From: Brevundimonas sp. UBA7534
GTDB lineage: Bacteria > Pseudomonadota > Alphaproteobacteria > Caulobacterales > Caulobacteraceae
Assembly: GCF_002479325.1 (NCBI RefSeq)
Contig: NZ_DLMO01000035.1
Coordinates: 42,491 to 71,932 of the forward strand
DNA length: 29,442 nucleotides
Direction of reading: 5' to 3'
The notes beneath the pieces were generated by a model. The model was given only the letters and a program-made list of their open reading frames with translations. It was not told where the DNA came from and ran no database searches. The translations under genes and the position numbers were made by a program. This document shows, in pieces, positions 1 to 6,657 of the stretch. How positions within the stretch are numbered: position 1 is the first letter of the stretch; every line of letters starts with the position of its first letter.

Positions 1-73
1 GGGCCAGCATCAGGGCCAGGGCCAGACCGGTCGGCCCCGCCCCGGCGACGGCGATGTCGCGCGGCCCCGTCAG
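1..73 (-). CDS. FAD-dependent monooxygenase, N-terminal fragment (runs off the window)
   Basis: Only the first 24 or so codons are present. They read DIAVAGAGPTGLALALMLA after a short lead, a clear dinucleotide-binding GxGxxG motif of the kind that opens FAD monooxygenases of the UbiH/Coq6 family (ubiquinone-ring hydroxylases); the exact subfamily cannot be told from this much. The frame is open back to a TGA at about 97-95 and contains no ATG, GTG or TTG before the motif. The only initiation-like codon is a CTG at 73-71, which would give a normal MTGPRDIAV-type N-terminus and begins 2 nt after the stop of the DUF4893 gene. That suggests a rare CTG start with translational coupling. A substitution or sequencing error in the start codon is the alternative. 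Confidence 0.6.
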   Translation of the reverse strand, partial: MTGPRDIAVAGAGPTGLALALMLA

Positions 74-74
74 C

Positions 75-740
75 TCAGGTCGCCGGGCGCAGTTCGATCA
101 GGTCGAGATTGGACTCGTTGCGCGGCCAGGGCAGGACCAGACGCCAGCGGGCCTCGCCGATCCGTTCCAGCACGGCCACGAGGTCGCGCTCGGGATTGCG
201 GCCGTAGGAGTTGGCGGCGGCTTCCTGCGCCAGGGCCATTGAGCCCAGCATCACCATCTCGCGGTCGTTCTCGGGGAACAGCAGGCCCGAGGGGCGTTGC
301 GATCCGGTCAGTTTGACGAACTTCAGGCCCTGGGCGGTGGTCTCGATGCGGCAGGCGAACCAGCCATAGACGACGTAACCCAGCCCGTCCTCGCCGCCCT
401 GCGAGCCCAGCTTGACGGTGCGGCAGCGATAGTCGCCGGCGGGCGGGAGGACGCCGGGCCGGGCGGCGTCGGGGTCGATCAGCTCGCCCAGGGCGGCCAG
501 GTCGCCCGAGCCGGGCTGGCGGCGCGCCTGTTCCAGCGCCAGGCGCCAGGCGGCGTCGCGGCGCTGATAGCGGTCGCGATCCGCCGTGGTCACGATCCCG
601 CGCCAGTCCCTGAGCACCGCGCCGGACGATCCGCTGACGCCTGGCGGCGGCGGCGGCGGCGGGGGAGGCGGCGGAGTGGCGCACGCGGCGACGAGCGCCA
701 GCAGCAGCGGGATCGGGAGATGCCGGGCGGGGGGGCGCAT
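75..740 (-). CDS. DUF4893-family putative lipoprotein
   Basis: The product has 221 aa. It begins with a positively charged, hydrophobic signal ending in a lipobox-like LVAAC (Cys at about residue 20), followed by TP and 11 consecutive prolines, so an envelope lipoprotein is likely. The rest matches the DUF4893 pattern known from Sphingomonadales and Caulobacterales as I remember it: a W-rich N-terminal segment, GDYRCRTVKLGS, YGWFACRIE, a KLTGSQRP segment, YGRNPERDLVAVLERIG and a closing RLVLPWPR. No enzymatic function is known to me. A good Shine-Dalgarno (GGAGG) lies 4 nt before the ATG. The gene lies 39 nt downstream of the degenerate kinase gene on the same strand. The polyproline tract is encoded by a run rich in GGC/GGG on the plus strand, which could be prone to slippage. 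Confidence 0.8.
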   Translation of the reverse strand: MRPPARHLPIPLLLALVAACATPPPPPPPPPPPGVSGSSGAVLRDWRGIVTTADRDRYQRRDAAWRLALEQARRQPGSGDLAALGELIDPDAARPGVLPPAGDYRCRTVKLGSQGGEDGLGYVVYGWFACRIETTAQGLKFVKLTGSQRPSGLLFPENDREMVMLGSMALAQEAAANSYGRNPERDLVAVLERIGEARWRLVLPWPRNESNLDLIELRPAT

Positions 741-779
741 GGTGCCTCCGTTCGTCGGGCCTTGCGGCGGAAGTCCTCC

Positions 780-2045
780 TTAGGCCTCGCGCGCGGCCTC
801 CGCGTCAAGGGCGCGCTCCGCCTGCGAGGCGCGGGACGACAAGGCGGCCAGGGTCTCGGCCAGGGCTTCCAGGTCGAGCGGTCGGGTCAGCAGGGCGTCG
901 AAGCCGGCCGCCGCCAGCGGGGCGGACGCTCGGGCGGGCGCGCCGGCCTCGGTCAGGGCGACGACCGGGACGAAGACCGTCGCCGGATCATCGGCCATCC
1001 GTCGCCGCAGCCGCCGGGCGGCGCCGGGCGTGGGGGCGGCGTCGACCAGCACCACGTCCGGCCGCAGCGCCTGGGCCAGAGACAGGGCCGCCTCGGGCGT
1101 CTCGGCGACCTGCAGGCTGAAGTCCATGCGACCGGCGACGTGGCGCAGCAGGGCGATCTCGGCCGGTTCCGATCCGGCGTAGAGCGCCAGCCGGATTCGG
1201 GGGCGGGGCGTGGCGGCGTCGGCCGCCGGCAGGCTCAGCCGCAGGGCCGATCCCTGGACGGTGCGGACCGGCTTCAGGTCGCCGCCCATCGATTCCGCCA
1301 GACGCTGGACGGCGCCGAGGCCCAAGCCGGGGCGCAGCCGGCCCTCCGCGTCGACGGCGTCGATCAGCGACCGGGGGCGGCCAGGCGGGGTCCGGGTGGT
1401 GCGCGTCAATTCGATGCGGTCCTCGCGCCGTTCGACATCCAGACGCACGGCGTCGCCAGGGGCGGCGTGGCGCAGGGCGTCGTCGATCAGGGCGCGCAGG
1501 GCGGCTTGGACCCGCTGGGGATCGGCCTGGGCGCACAGGCCGGCCGTGGGCGGGCCGCAGTCCAGCGCGACCCCCGCGGCCAGGGCGCGGCTGTGCAGGC
1601 CGTCGCAGGCGAGGCGCGCGGCCAGCCGCAGGTCGATGCGCCGGGGGGCGGCCGGGGGCGACGGGCGATGGGCGTCGGAGAAGGCGGCCGCCTCGTCCAT
1701 GCGTCCGGTCAGTTCGGCGGCGGCGCGGACCATCTCGCGCGCGGCCTGCGCCTGGCGCGGACTGAGCGGGTCGGACCCGGCGTTGATCTCGAGCAGTTGG
1801 GCGAAGCCGGACAGGGTGTGAAGCGGCCCCCGCAGGTCCCGCAACAGGGCCAGAAGGAAGGCCGTGCGGGCCGTCGCTTCGTTCGCCAGACGGTCGCGAT
1901 CGCGTTCGGTCGCGGCCAGGGCCTGGGTCAGGGTCTGGATCAGGGTCTGCGTCGGGGCGGCGGCTTCGGCCGGGTTCGGCCCGCCTCGGGCGGCGCGGCG
2001 GCCCGAGCGGATGCGACCTCGCGACAGGCTCCAGAACGCAACCAT
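780..2045 (-). CDS. Degenerate histidine kinase fused to a degenerate receiver domain (pseudokinase-like)
   Basis: The product has 421 aa and no clear membrane segment. A coiled-coil-like lead (about 32-60) runs into a HisKA-like helix, FLLALLRDLRGPLHTLSG at 63-80. This aligns with the usual FLAxMSHEIRTPLNxxxG, but the phospho-accepting His is Arg69. The ATPase-like part (about 138-273) has LIDDALRHA in place of the N-box with its key Asn, lacks a recognisable DxGxG box, and keeps only the late GLGLGAVQRLAESMGG box. The C-terminal part (about 283-402) looks like a receiver: the phospho-acceptor-like Asp335 (VVLVD) is present, but the acidic pair is missing and the switch Lys is Arg (TRP). By family rules it should not autophosphorylate, so a scaffold or sensor role is an inference. 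GGGAGG precedes the ATG by about 6 nt. Confidence 0.75.
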   Translation of the reverse strand: MVAFWSLSRGRIRSGRRAARGGPNPAEAAAPTQTLIQTLTQALAATERDRDRLANEATARTAFLLALLRDLRGPLHTLSGFAQLLEINAGSDPLSPRQAQAAREMVRAAAELTGRMDEAAAFSDAHRPSPPAAPRRIDLRLAARLACDGLHSRALAAGVALDCGPPTAGLCAQADPQRVQAALRALIDDALRHAAPGDAVRLDVERREDRIELTRTTRTPPGRPRSLIDAVDAEGRLRPGLGLGAVQRLAESMGGDLKPVRTVQGSALRLSLPAADAATPRPRIRLALYAGSEPAEIALLRHVAGRMDFSLQVAETPEAALSLAQALRPDVVLVDAAPTPGAARRLRRRMADDPATVFVPVVALTEAGAPARASAPLAAAGFDALLTRPLDLEALAETLAALSSRASQAERALDAEAAREA

Positions 2046-2060
2046 CGACAGCCTCCCTCG

Positions 2061-2076
2061 CGCCTGACGTCAGGCG
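2061..2076. promoter_or_regulatory. 16-bp perfect palindrome upstream of the degenerate kinase gene (candidate operator)
   Basis: CGCCTGACGTCAGGCG is a perfect dyad lying 15-30 nt before the ATG of the degenerate kinase gene, in the 87-nt gap after the DUF4167 gene. No T-run follows it on either strand, so it does not look like an intrinsic terminator. Next to it (about 2080-2102) the decamer (A/C)AGGATTGCG is directly repeated. A dimeric repressor site, or a hairpin affecting translation, is possible. No regulator can be named. Confidence 0.35.
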
Positions 2077-2132
2077 ATCCAGGATTGCGCGCAAGGATTG
2101 CGTTTCGGTGAAGACGCCAGTCTGGGTTGCGT

Positions 2133-3071
2133 TCAGCCGTCGCTGTCGGCGACCTCGGTCTTGCGGCGCGGCGCGCGACGACGGGGCGCGGGCTCGCCCT
2201 CGGCGGCGGCCCCGGTCGATACGGGCGCGCGGGTCAGGAAGCCGGGCAGGGCGGCGGGCGCGTCGTCGTCGGACGAAGCGGCGGCGGCCGGACGGCGACC
2301 GCGGCGGGGACGCTCGACCGGCGCGTCCTCGCGGGCGGGCGACGGCGCGTCGCCGGCGGTATCCGATTCCGACGCCTGGGCCGGGGCGGCGGGCGTCGCG
2401 GCGGGCTGATCCGAAGCGGAGGCGTCGCGCGTGTCGGCCCGGCCGTCGGTCGACCCATCGGCCTGATCGTCGGACGCGGTCTCGAAGCGGCGGTTGCGTT
2501 CCTCGCGGCGGCGTTCCCACCGCTCGCGGCGGCTTTCGCGCCGACCGCCCTCGCCCTCGGCGCGGGGTTCGCGGTCCTCGCCGCCTTCGCGGTTCTGGTC
2601 ACGATTCTGGTCGCGGTCGCGGTTCTGATCCCGGTCGCGGTTCTGGTCGCGCTGCTCGGCGCGTTCGGCCGCTTCCTGGGCCTGACGCTCAGCGGCCTGC
2701 TGGGCGGCCAGGAAGGCGGCGGCCTGGGCGCCGGATTCATCCTCGAAGTCGATGTCGAAGCCCTGGTTCGACAGTTCGCGCGCGGCGATGTCGGAGAAGG
2801 ACCGCTGGGGCTGCAGCGCGCGCAGGACGCGGTAATAGTGTTCGGCGTGCTGCTGGTAGTTCTCGGCCAGGACGCGGTCGCCGGACGAGGCGGCGTCGCG
2901 CGCCAGCTGCTGATAGCGCTCGTACACGGTCTGGGCGTTGCCGCGGACCTTGATGTTCTCGGGCCCTTGCGAGTCCCAGGACCGGTTGGGATTGGCGTTG
3001 TTCGCGTTGTTCGCCCCCGCCTTGTTGCGGTTGCGTCCACGCTGACGCTTCATGCCCTTGAAATCTCTCAT
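2133..3071 (-). CDS. DUF4167-domain protein, probable nucleic-acid binding
   Basis: The product has 312 aa. The N-terminus MRDFKGMKRQRGRNR, then an Asn/Ala linker and the block NIKVRGNAQTVYERYQQLAR, SSGDRVLAENYQQHAEHYYR and LRALQPQ (to about residue 90) is the DUF4167 signature, widespread in Alphaproteobacteria. The rest is low-complexity: an acidic/Gln-rich helix, an Arg-Asp-Gln-Asn tandem repeat, then long Ala/Pro/Arg/Asp-rich stretches ending in a basic RRRAPRRK segment. This layout suggests RNA or DNA binding, but that is inference. In Rhizobiales, as I recall, the family sits near prfA/prmC; here prmC is about 19 kb away. The start was chosen at the conserved MRDF. An upstream extension of the frame is low-quality, and no strong Shine-Dalgarno is visible. 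Confidence 0.85.
   Translation of the reverse strand: MRDFKGMKRQRGRNRNKAGANNANNANPNRSWDSQGPENIKVRGNAQTVYERYQQLARDAASSGDRVLAENYQQHAEHYYRVLRALQPQRSFSDIAARELSNQGFDIDFEDESGAQAAAFLAAQQAAERQAQEAAERAEQRDQNRDRDQNRDRDQNRDQNREGGEDREPRAEGEGGRRESRRERWERRREERNRRFETASDDQADGSTDGRADTRDASASDQPAATPAAPAQASESDTAGDAPSPAREDAPVERPRRGRRPAAAASSDDDAPAALPGFLTRAPVSTGAAAEGEPAPRRRAPRRKTEVADSDG
2589..2651 (-). repeat. In-frame tandem repeat encoding an Arg-Asp-Gln-Asn tract
   Basis: These 63 nt inside the DUF4167 gene encode a 21-residue tract built from RDRDQN units of 18 bp with RDQN at the ends. All variants keep the reading frame. The tract is strongly charged and probably disordered. Copy number could vary between strains by slippage or recombination. 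Confidence 0.7.
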
Positions 3072-3432
3072 TCGCGCTACCGTGTGCAGGGGCGGAAGGC
3101 CGGGTCGTCGAGAGCCGGGTTCCGTCCGTTTCGTCGTTCCGTCTCGCTCGGGGCCGATCCCCGATTGTCGATGTGTTCGGAATGCCGTCGTCGCCCGATG
3201 GTGCGCCGGCCCTTTGCGGGGCCGACCGTCATATCGCCTCAAGACGCGGACAGTCGGGCGCGTGACCCGCAAGGCTGCGTTTGAGTGGGAGACAGCGATG
3301 ACTTAGCGTGTGCGTCGGCGCTTTCCAAGGGGTATTCGACGCAAGCGCGTCCCGGCTGCGTCAACCGCTGCGCTTTGCCGTGCGGCCTCTGGTGCGTTAG
3401 GCAGGGGCGCGATCCGGTTGAAAGGCTTCCCC
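3072..3432. other. Divergent intergenic region between the DUF4167 gene and sqdB
   Basis: These 361 nt separate two divergent genes and should hold promoters for both. I see no convincing small gene, tRNA or large hairpin. The short open frames here start without a ribosome-binding site and show no coding bias. One weak promoter candidate for the minus strand is given separately. For sqdB I see only a modest AAAGG about 8 nt before the ATG. Confidence 0.5.
3300..3328 (-). promoter_or_regulatory. Weak candidate promoter for the DUF4167 gene
   Basis: Read on the minus strand, TTGGAAA is followed after 14 nt by GCTAAGTC. This partly matches the Caulobacter housekeeping pattern (TTGACGS, 10-14 nt, GCTANAWC), with mismatches in both boxes. 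It would give a leader of more than 200 nt. Low confidence. Confidence 0.22.
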
Positions 3433-4662
3433 ATGCGTGTCCTGGTTCTCGGCGGAGACGGCTTTTGCGGCTGGCCCACGGCGTTGCACCTGTCGGCGCG
3501 CGGGTGGGACGTGACGATCGTGGACAATCTGAGCCGGCGCAACATCGACAACGAGCTGGAAGTCCAGTCGCTGACGCCGATCCGCACCATGGGCGAGCGG
3601 ATCAAGGCCTGGAAAGCGGTCTCGGGCCGCGACATCGGCTTCGTCAACATGACCGTGGGCAAGGAGTTCGACCGGCTGGTCGCCCTGATCCGCGACCTGG
3701 CGCCCGACAGCGTGGTGCATTTCGCCGAGCAGCGCGCGGCCCCCTATTCGATGAAGTCGGCGCGGCACAAGCTGTACACCGTCGACAACAACATCAACGC
3801 CACCAACCATCTGCTGGCCGCCATCGTCGAAAGCGGGCTGGACGTGCACCTGGCGCACCTGGGGACGATGGGGGTCTATGGCTACGGCACCGCCGGCCTG
3901 CGCATTCCCGAGGGCTATCTGAAGGTCACGGTCGACACCGACAACGGCCCGGCCGAGCAGGAAATCCTGTTCCCGCCGAACCCCGGCAGCATCTATCACA
4001 TGACCAAGACGCAGGACGCCCTGCTGTTCCAGTTCTACGCCCGCAACGACAGCCTGCGCATCACCGACCTGCACCAGGGCATCGTCTGGGGCGCCCAGAC
4101 CGAGGAGACGCGTCAGGACGAGCGGCTGATCAACCGCTTCGACTATGACGGCGACTACGGCACGGTGCTGAACCGGTTCCTGATGCAGGCGGCGGTCGGC
4201 TATCCGCTGACGGTGCACGGGTCGGGCGGGCAGACGCGGGCCTTCATCCATATCCAGGACACGGTGCGCTGCGTCGAACTGGCGCTGAAGAACCCGCCGA
4301 AGCGCGGCGACCGGGTCAAGATCCTGAACCAGATGACCGAGAGCCGGCGGGTGCGCGACCTGGCCCGAATGGTCGCCGACATGACCGGCGCCGTGATCCA
4401 CAACGTGCCCAATCCGCGCCAGGAGGCCGACGAGAACGAACTGGTGGTCGCCAACGACCAGTTCCGCGCGCTGGGCCTGAAGCCGATCACCCTGGCCGAG
4501 GGGCTGATGCAGGACGTGACCGAGATCGCCCGCCGCTACGCCGAGCGCGCCGACATGAGCCGCATCCCGTGCGTGTCGGCCTGGAACTGCGGCCGGGCCG
4601 AGGCGCTGAAACAGGACGCGCGGCCGCAACCGACGCAATCCGCCCGCGCCCTGTCCGCCTGA
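3433..4662 (+). CDS. sqdB: UDP-sulfoquinovose synthase (sulfolipid biosynthesis)
   Basis: The product has 409 aa, a normal length for SqdB/SQD1. The enzyme joins UDP-glucose and sulfite to make UDP-sulfoquinovose, the head-group donor for the anionic membrane lipid SQDG. It is an extended short-chain dehydrogenase: the NAD-binding loop GGDGFCGW is at 8-14, the family-typical DNLSRRNID at about 31-39, FAEQRAAPYSM at about 98-107, and the catalytic set is Thr145 (HLGTMGVYG), Tyr188 and Lys192 (YHMTK). Sulfolipid is best known from phototrophs but is also reported in Brevundimonas. The ATG at 3433 starts right at the Rossmann strand; longer in-frame starts add only an unlikely Arg-rich extension. 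The next gene follows after 19 nt on the same strand, so the two probably form an operon. Confidence 0.95.
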   Translation: MRVLVLGGDGFCGWPTALHLSARGWDVTIVDNLSRRNIDNELEVQSLTPIRTMGERIKAWKAVSGRDIGFVNMTVGKEFDRLVALIRDLAPDSVVHFAEQRAAPYSMKSARHKLYTVDNNINATNHLLAAIVESGLDVHLAHLGTMGVYGYGTAGLRIPEGYLKVTVDTDNGPAEQEILFPPNPGSIYHMTKTQDALLFQFYARNDSLRITDLHQGIVWGAQTEETRQDERLINRFDYDGDYGTVLNRFLMQAAVGYPLTVHGSGGQTRAFIHIQDTVRCVELALKNPPKRGDRVKILNQMTESRRVRDLARMVADMTGAVIHNVPNPRQEADENELVVANDQFRALGLKPITLAEGLMQDVTEIARRYAERADMSRIPCVSAWNCGRAEALKQDARPQPTQSARALSA

Positions 4663-4681
4663 TCCGAAGTCCGAGTTGTCC

Positions 4682-5575
4682 ATGCCCGACGCCGCATCCG
4701 TCCCCTCCCTGCTGGTCTTCGGCGGCGGCTATCTGGGCCGGGCCGCGGCGCGCGAGGCGCTGCGGCGCGGGGGCCGGGCCGTGGCCACTTCGCGCGATCC
4801 CGAGCGGCGCCGGGCGCTGGAGGGCGAGGGGATCGCGGCGATCGACCCGGCCGACGCCGGGGCGTTGAAGACCGCGCTGGAAGCGGCCACGGCGGTTCTG
4901 GTGACGGCCGCGCCGGACGCGCACGGATGCCCCGGCCTGCGTGCGTTGGGGCCGCTGGCGGGCGACGCCTGGCCCGACTGGATCGGCTATGTCTCCTCCA
5001 CCTCGGTCTATGGCGACCGGGCCGGCGGCTGGGTGTTCGAGGACGGGCCGCTGAACGCCGCCAGCCTGGAGGGCGCGCGGCGCGTGCGGGTCGAACGCGA
5101 CTGGCTGGACGGGGCGCAGGGCATGGGCCTGACGCTGCAGATCTTTCGTCTGCCGGGCTTCTACGGGCCGGGCCGCAATGTGGTGGAGCGGCTGCGCGAC
5201 GGCTCGGCGCGCCTGGTCAGGAAGCCCGGCCAGATCTTCAACCGCATCCATGTGGACGACGTGGTGTCGGGCCTGTTCGCCTCGATGGGCCGGCCGCGTC
5301 CCGGCGCCGCCTACAACCTGGTCGACGACGCGCCGTCGCCGGCGCACGAGGTGATGGAATGGGCGGCGGGGCGGATGGGCTTGCCGCGCCCGCCCGAGGT
5401 CGACCTGGACGACCCGACGGTCAGCGACGCGATGCGGCGCTTCTATCTGGACTCCAAGCGCGTCTCCAACGCCCTGGCCAAGGCCGAGCTGGGCTGGAGG
5501 CCGGCCTATCCGACCTATCGCGAAGGGCTGTCGGTCATCCTGGACGCCCCGCCGCCGCTGCGCCTGGCGGGGTGA
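4682..5575 (+). CDS. Atypical NAD(P)-dependent sugar-epimerase/SDR-family protein
   Basis: The product has 297 aa. It starts with a short lead and a Rossmann motif, VFGGGYLGRAAAREALRRG (about residues 12-30), followed by SRDPERRRAL. A central YVSSTSVYGDRAGGWVFED holds the usual Ser/Thr-Tyr area, but the classical YxxxK is not obvious (RRVRVERDWL follows). A HVDDVVSGLFAS segment and a C-terminal LGWRPAYPTYREGL are typical of epimerase-like proteins. It resembles the YeeZ-like group of atypical SDRs, whose substrates are mostly unknown. It lies 19 nt after sqdB, so a role in sulfolipid or nucleotide-sugar metabolism is possible but unproven. A TTG two codons upstream is an alternative start; the ATG is preferred. 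Confidence 0.75.
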   Translation: MPDAASVPSLLVFGGGYLGRAAAREALRRGGRAVATSRDPERRRALEGEGIAAIDPADAGALKTALEAATAVLVTAAPDAHGCPGLRALGPLAGDAWPDWIGYVSSTSVYGDRAGGWVFEDGPLNAASLEGARRVRVERDWLDGAQGMGLTLQIFRLPGFYGPGRNVVERLRDGSARLVRKPGQIFNRIHVDDVVSGLFASMGRPRPGAAYNLVDDAPSPAHEVMEWAAGRMGLPRPPEVDLDDPTVSDAMRRFYLDSKRVSNALAKAELGWRPAYPTYREGLSVILDAPPPLRLAG

Positions 5576-5595
5576 CGTCGCACCCCGGCCGCCCT

Positions 5596-5689
5596 CCCGC
5601 GCTCAAGCCGCGAGCGACCGCGTCGCGAGCATAGCGCCGAAAACGACCCCGCGCTCAAGCCGCGAGCGACCGCGTCGCGAGCATAGCGC
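5596..5689. repeat. Two tandem copies of a 42-bp GC-rich repeat
   Basis: Two identical 42-bp copies (5596-5637 and 5648-5689) are separated by 10 nt, giving a 52-nt period. Each copy contains an imperfect dyad: the ends GCGCT/AGCGC, and an inner GCGAC-CGC-GTCGC hairpin. They fill the gap between two convergent genes; the second copy ends 2 nt before the eipA stop codon. A related 28-nt copy (27/28 match to the core) lies behind rplT at 15983-16010. They look like a REP-type dispersed element. They may also act as a transcription barrier between the convergent genes. Confidence 0.85.
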
Positions 5690-5691
5690 GC

Positions 5692-6303
5692 TTAAAAGGG
5701 CAGCAGATTCCGCTGGCGGCTGTAGCTCATGGTGCCGACGTTGGCGCCCAGGCGCAGGCCGACGCCGGTGCGGATGGGGGCCAGGACGATGCCGTCCGCC
5801 TGCTGGTAGTTCACGCCCAGGCCGGCGACCAGATAGGCCGACCCCTCGACCCCCGGATAGCGGCGATAGATCATGTCGGGGTGGTACAGGCCATAGACCA
5901 GGGTGAAGACGCGGCTGGCGTTGCCGCCCCAGTCCCAGCCGATCGAGGCGCCCTGCCAGAACACCTCCTGCGAGGCGCTGAGATCCTTCATGTGCAGCGC
6001 GCCGCGGCCGTAGCGGGCGCCGACCACGACGGCGCCGGAGCCTTCCTCGCCCGCGATATAGGCGGTCGGACGGTCGCCCTGGTCGGCGAAGACGCGCTCG
6101 ATGGCGCCGCCCACGACCTCGGCGGCGATGCCCAGCTCGCGCGAACCGGCCGCGACCAGTTCGTCGAAGGTGTAGGCCTGGGCGTTCTGATCCGAACGGA
6201 TCGGATAGTTGGGATCGCGCGCCGGCACCGAGGCGCAGGCCGCCAGAGACGAGGCCCCGGCGGCGGTCGCGAGGCCGGAAAGGATCAGTTGGCGGCGATG
6301 CAT
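5692..6303 (-). CDS. eipA: EipA-family envelope integrity protein (DUF1134)
   Basis: The product has 203 aa. The N-terminus MHRRQLILSGLATAAGASS is a signal with twin Arg and a lipobox-like SLAAC (Cys at about 24), so it may be a lipoprotein or a Tat-like substrate; Brucella EipA is described as soluble and periplasmic. The mature part has the DUF1134 pattern: FDELVAAGSRELGIAAEVVG, then ALHMKDLSASQEVFWQGASI, GWDWGGNASRVFTLVYGL and a C-terminal beta-rich segment with GVNYQQADGIVLAPIRTGVG. In Brucella the protein forms a small beta-barrel, supports envelope stress resistance, and its gene is directly activated by CtrA. A near-consensus CtrA site lies about 100 nt upstream here. The ATG at 6303 is preceded by a GGAG/CCTCC-containing stretch; a longer frame from 6363 is unlikely. 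Confidence 0.88.
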   Translation of the reverse strand: MHRRQLILSGLATAAGASSLAACASVPARDPNYPIRSDQNAQAYTFDELVAAGSRELGIAAEVVGGAIERVFADQGDRPTAYIAGEEGSGAVVVGARYGRGALHMKDLSASQEVFWQGASIGWDWGGNASRVFTLVYGLYHPDMIYRRYPGVEGSAYLVAGLGVNYQQADGIVLAPIRTGVGLRLGANVGTMSYSRQRNLLPF

Positions 6304-6657
6304 GGAGGACGCTCCGAGAGGCGGCGAGGGGACGGCCGGCTGGCGCGCCGGTCTTCGCTGCACCGTCCCCGACCTTTGCGGCAGCCTTGCGGCTTCAAGG
6401 TTAACCGGACCTTACGGGGGCGAAGTCGATGGACGCCTTTGGGATTTTGCATTCGACCCGCGCAGGTCTGCATCTTTGTTTAGGGCGCCGACGCCCGGCC
6501 GCCAACCGACACCGATCATTGGACCTTCGACGGGAAGGCGCGCGTCGCGAGCGATCGGCGCGTCGCCGTAATCGCCTTTTCCTTGCAACTGAGGCAATCA
6601 CGCCTTGCAAGCCGGAGCGCTCCCGCCACAATGGCGCGAAGCGGAAGGGGTAAGGCG
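6304..6657. other. Divergent intergenic region between eipA and the DUF3857 gene
   Basis: This stretch of about 350 nt carries the upstream regions of both genes. It holds a CtrA-like site (6399-6415), a small GGGCG/CGCCC hairpin at about 6483-6496, and, near its end, GGAAGGGG ahead of the GTG at 6658. It is visibly less GC-rich than most of the window from about 6430 onward. I see no RNA gene or credible small ORF. Confidence 0.5.
6399..6415 (-). promoter_or_regulatory. CtrA-like binding site upstream of eipA
   Basis: Read toward eipA the sequence is GTAA, 7 nt, TTAACC, against the CtrA consensus TTAA-N7-TTAAC: one mismatch in the left half, and a perfect right half including the trailing C. 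It lies about 100 nt before the eipA ATG. Such AT-rich tetramers are rare in this DNA, and CtrA control of eipA is established in Brucella. Confidence 0.55.

Noticed and set aside
297..2111. Long open frame on the plus strand opposite DUF4893 and the pseudokinase gene
   Set aside because: It is an antisense shadow created by high GC: Gly/Arg/Gln-rich with no family motif, while the minus-strand frames carry clear domains.
2589..2651. Tandem repeat considered as a CRISPR-like array
   Set aside because: It is in frame inside the DUF4167 gene, encodes a regular Arg-Asp-Gln-Asn tract, and has no spacers.
3298..3306. Mini-ORF (ATG ACT TAG) ahead of sqdB
   Set aside because: Two codons, no Shine-Dalgarno, and far from the sqdB start; no support for a leader peptide.
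6536..6570. Possible fourth copy of the 42-bp repeat (CGCGTCGCGAGC)
   Set aside because: Only about 12 nt match and the flanks differ; this can arise by chance in such GC-rich DNA.
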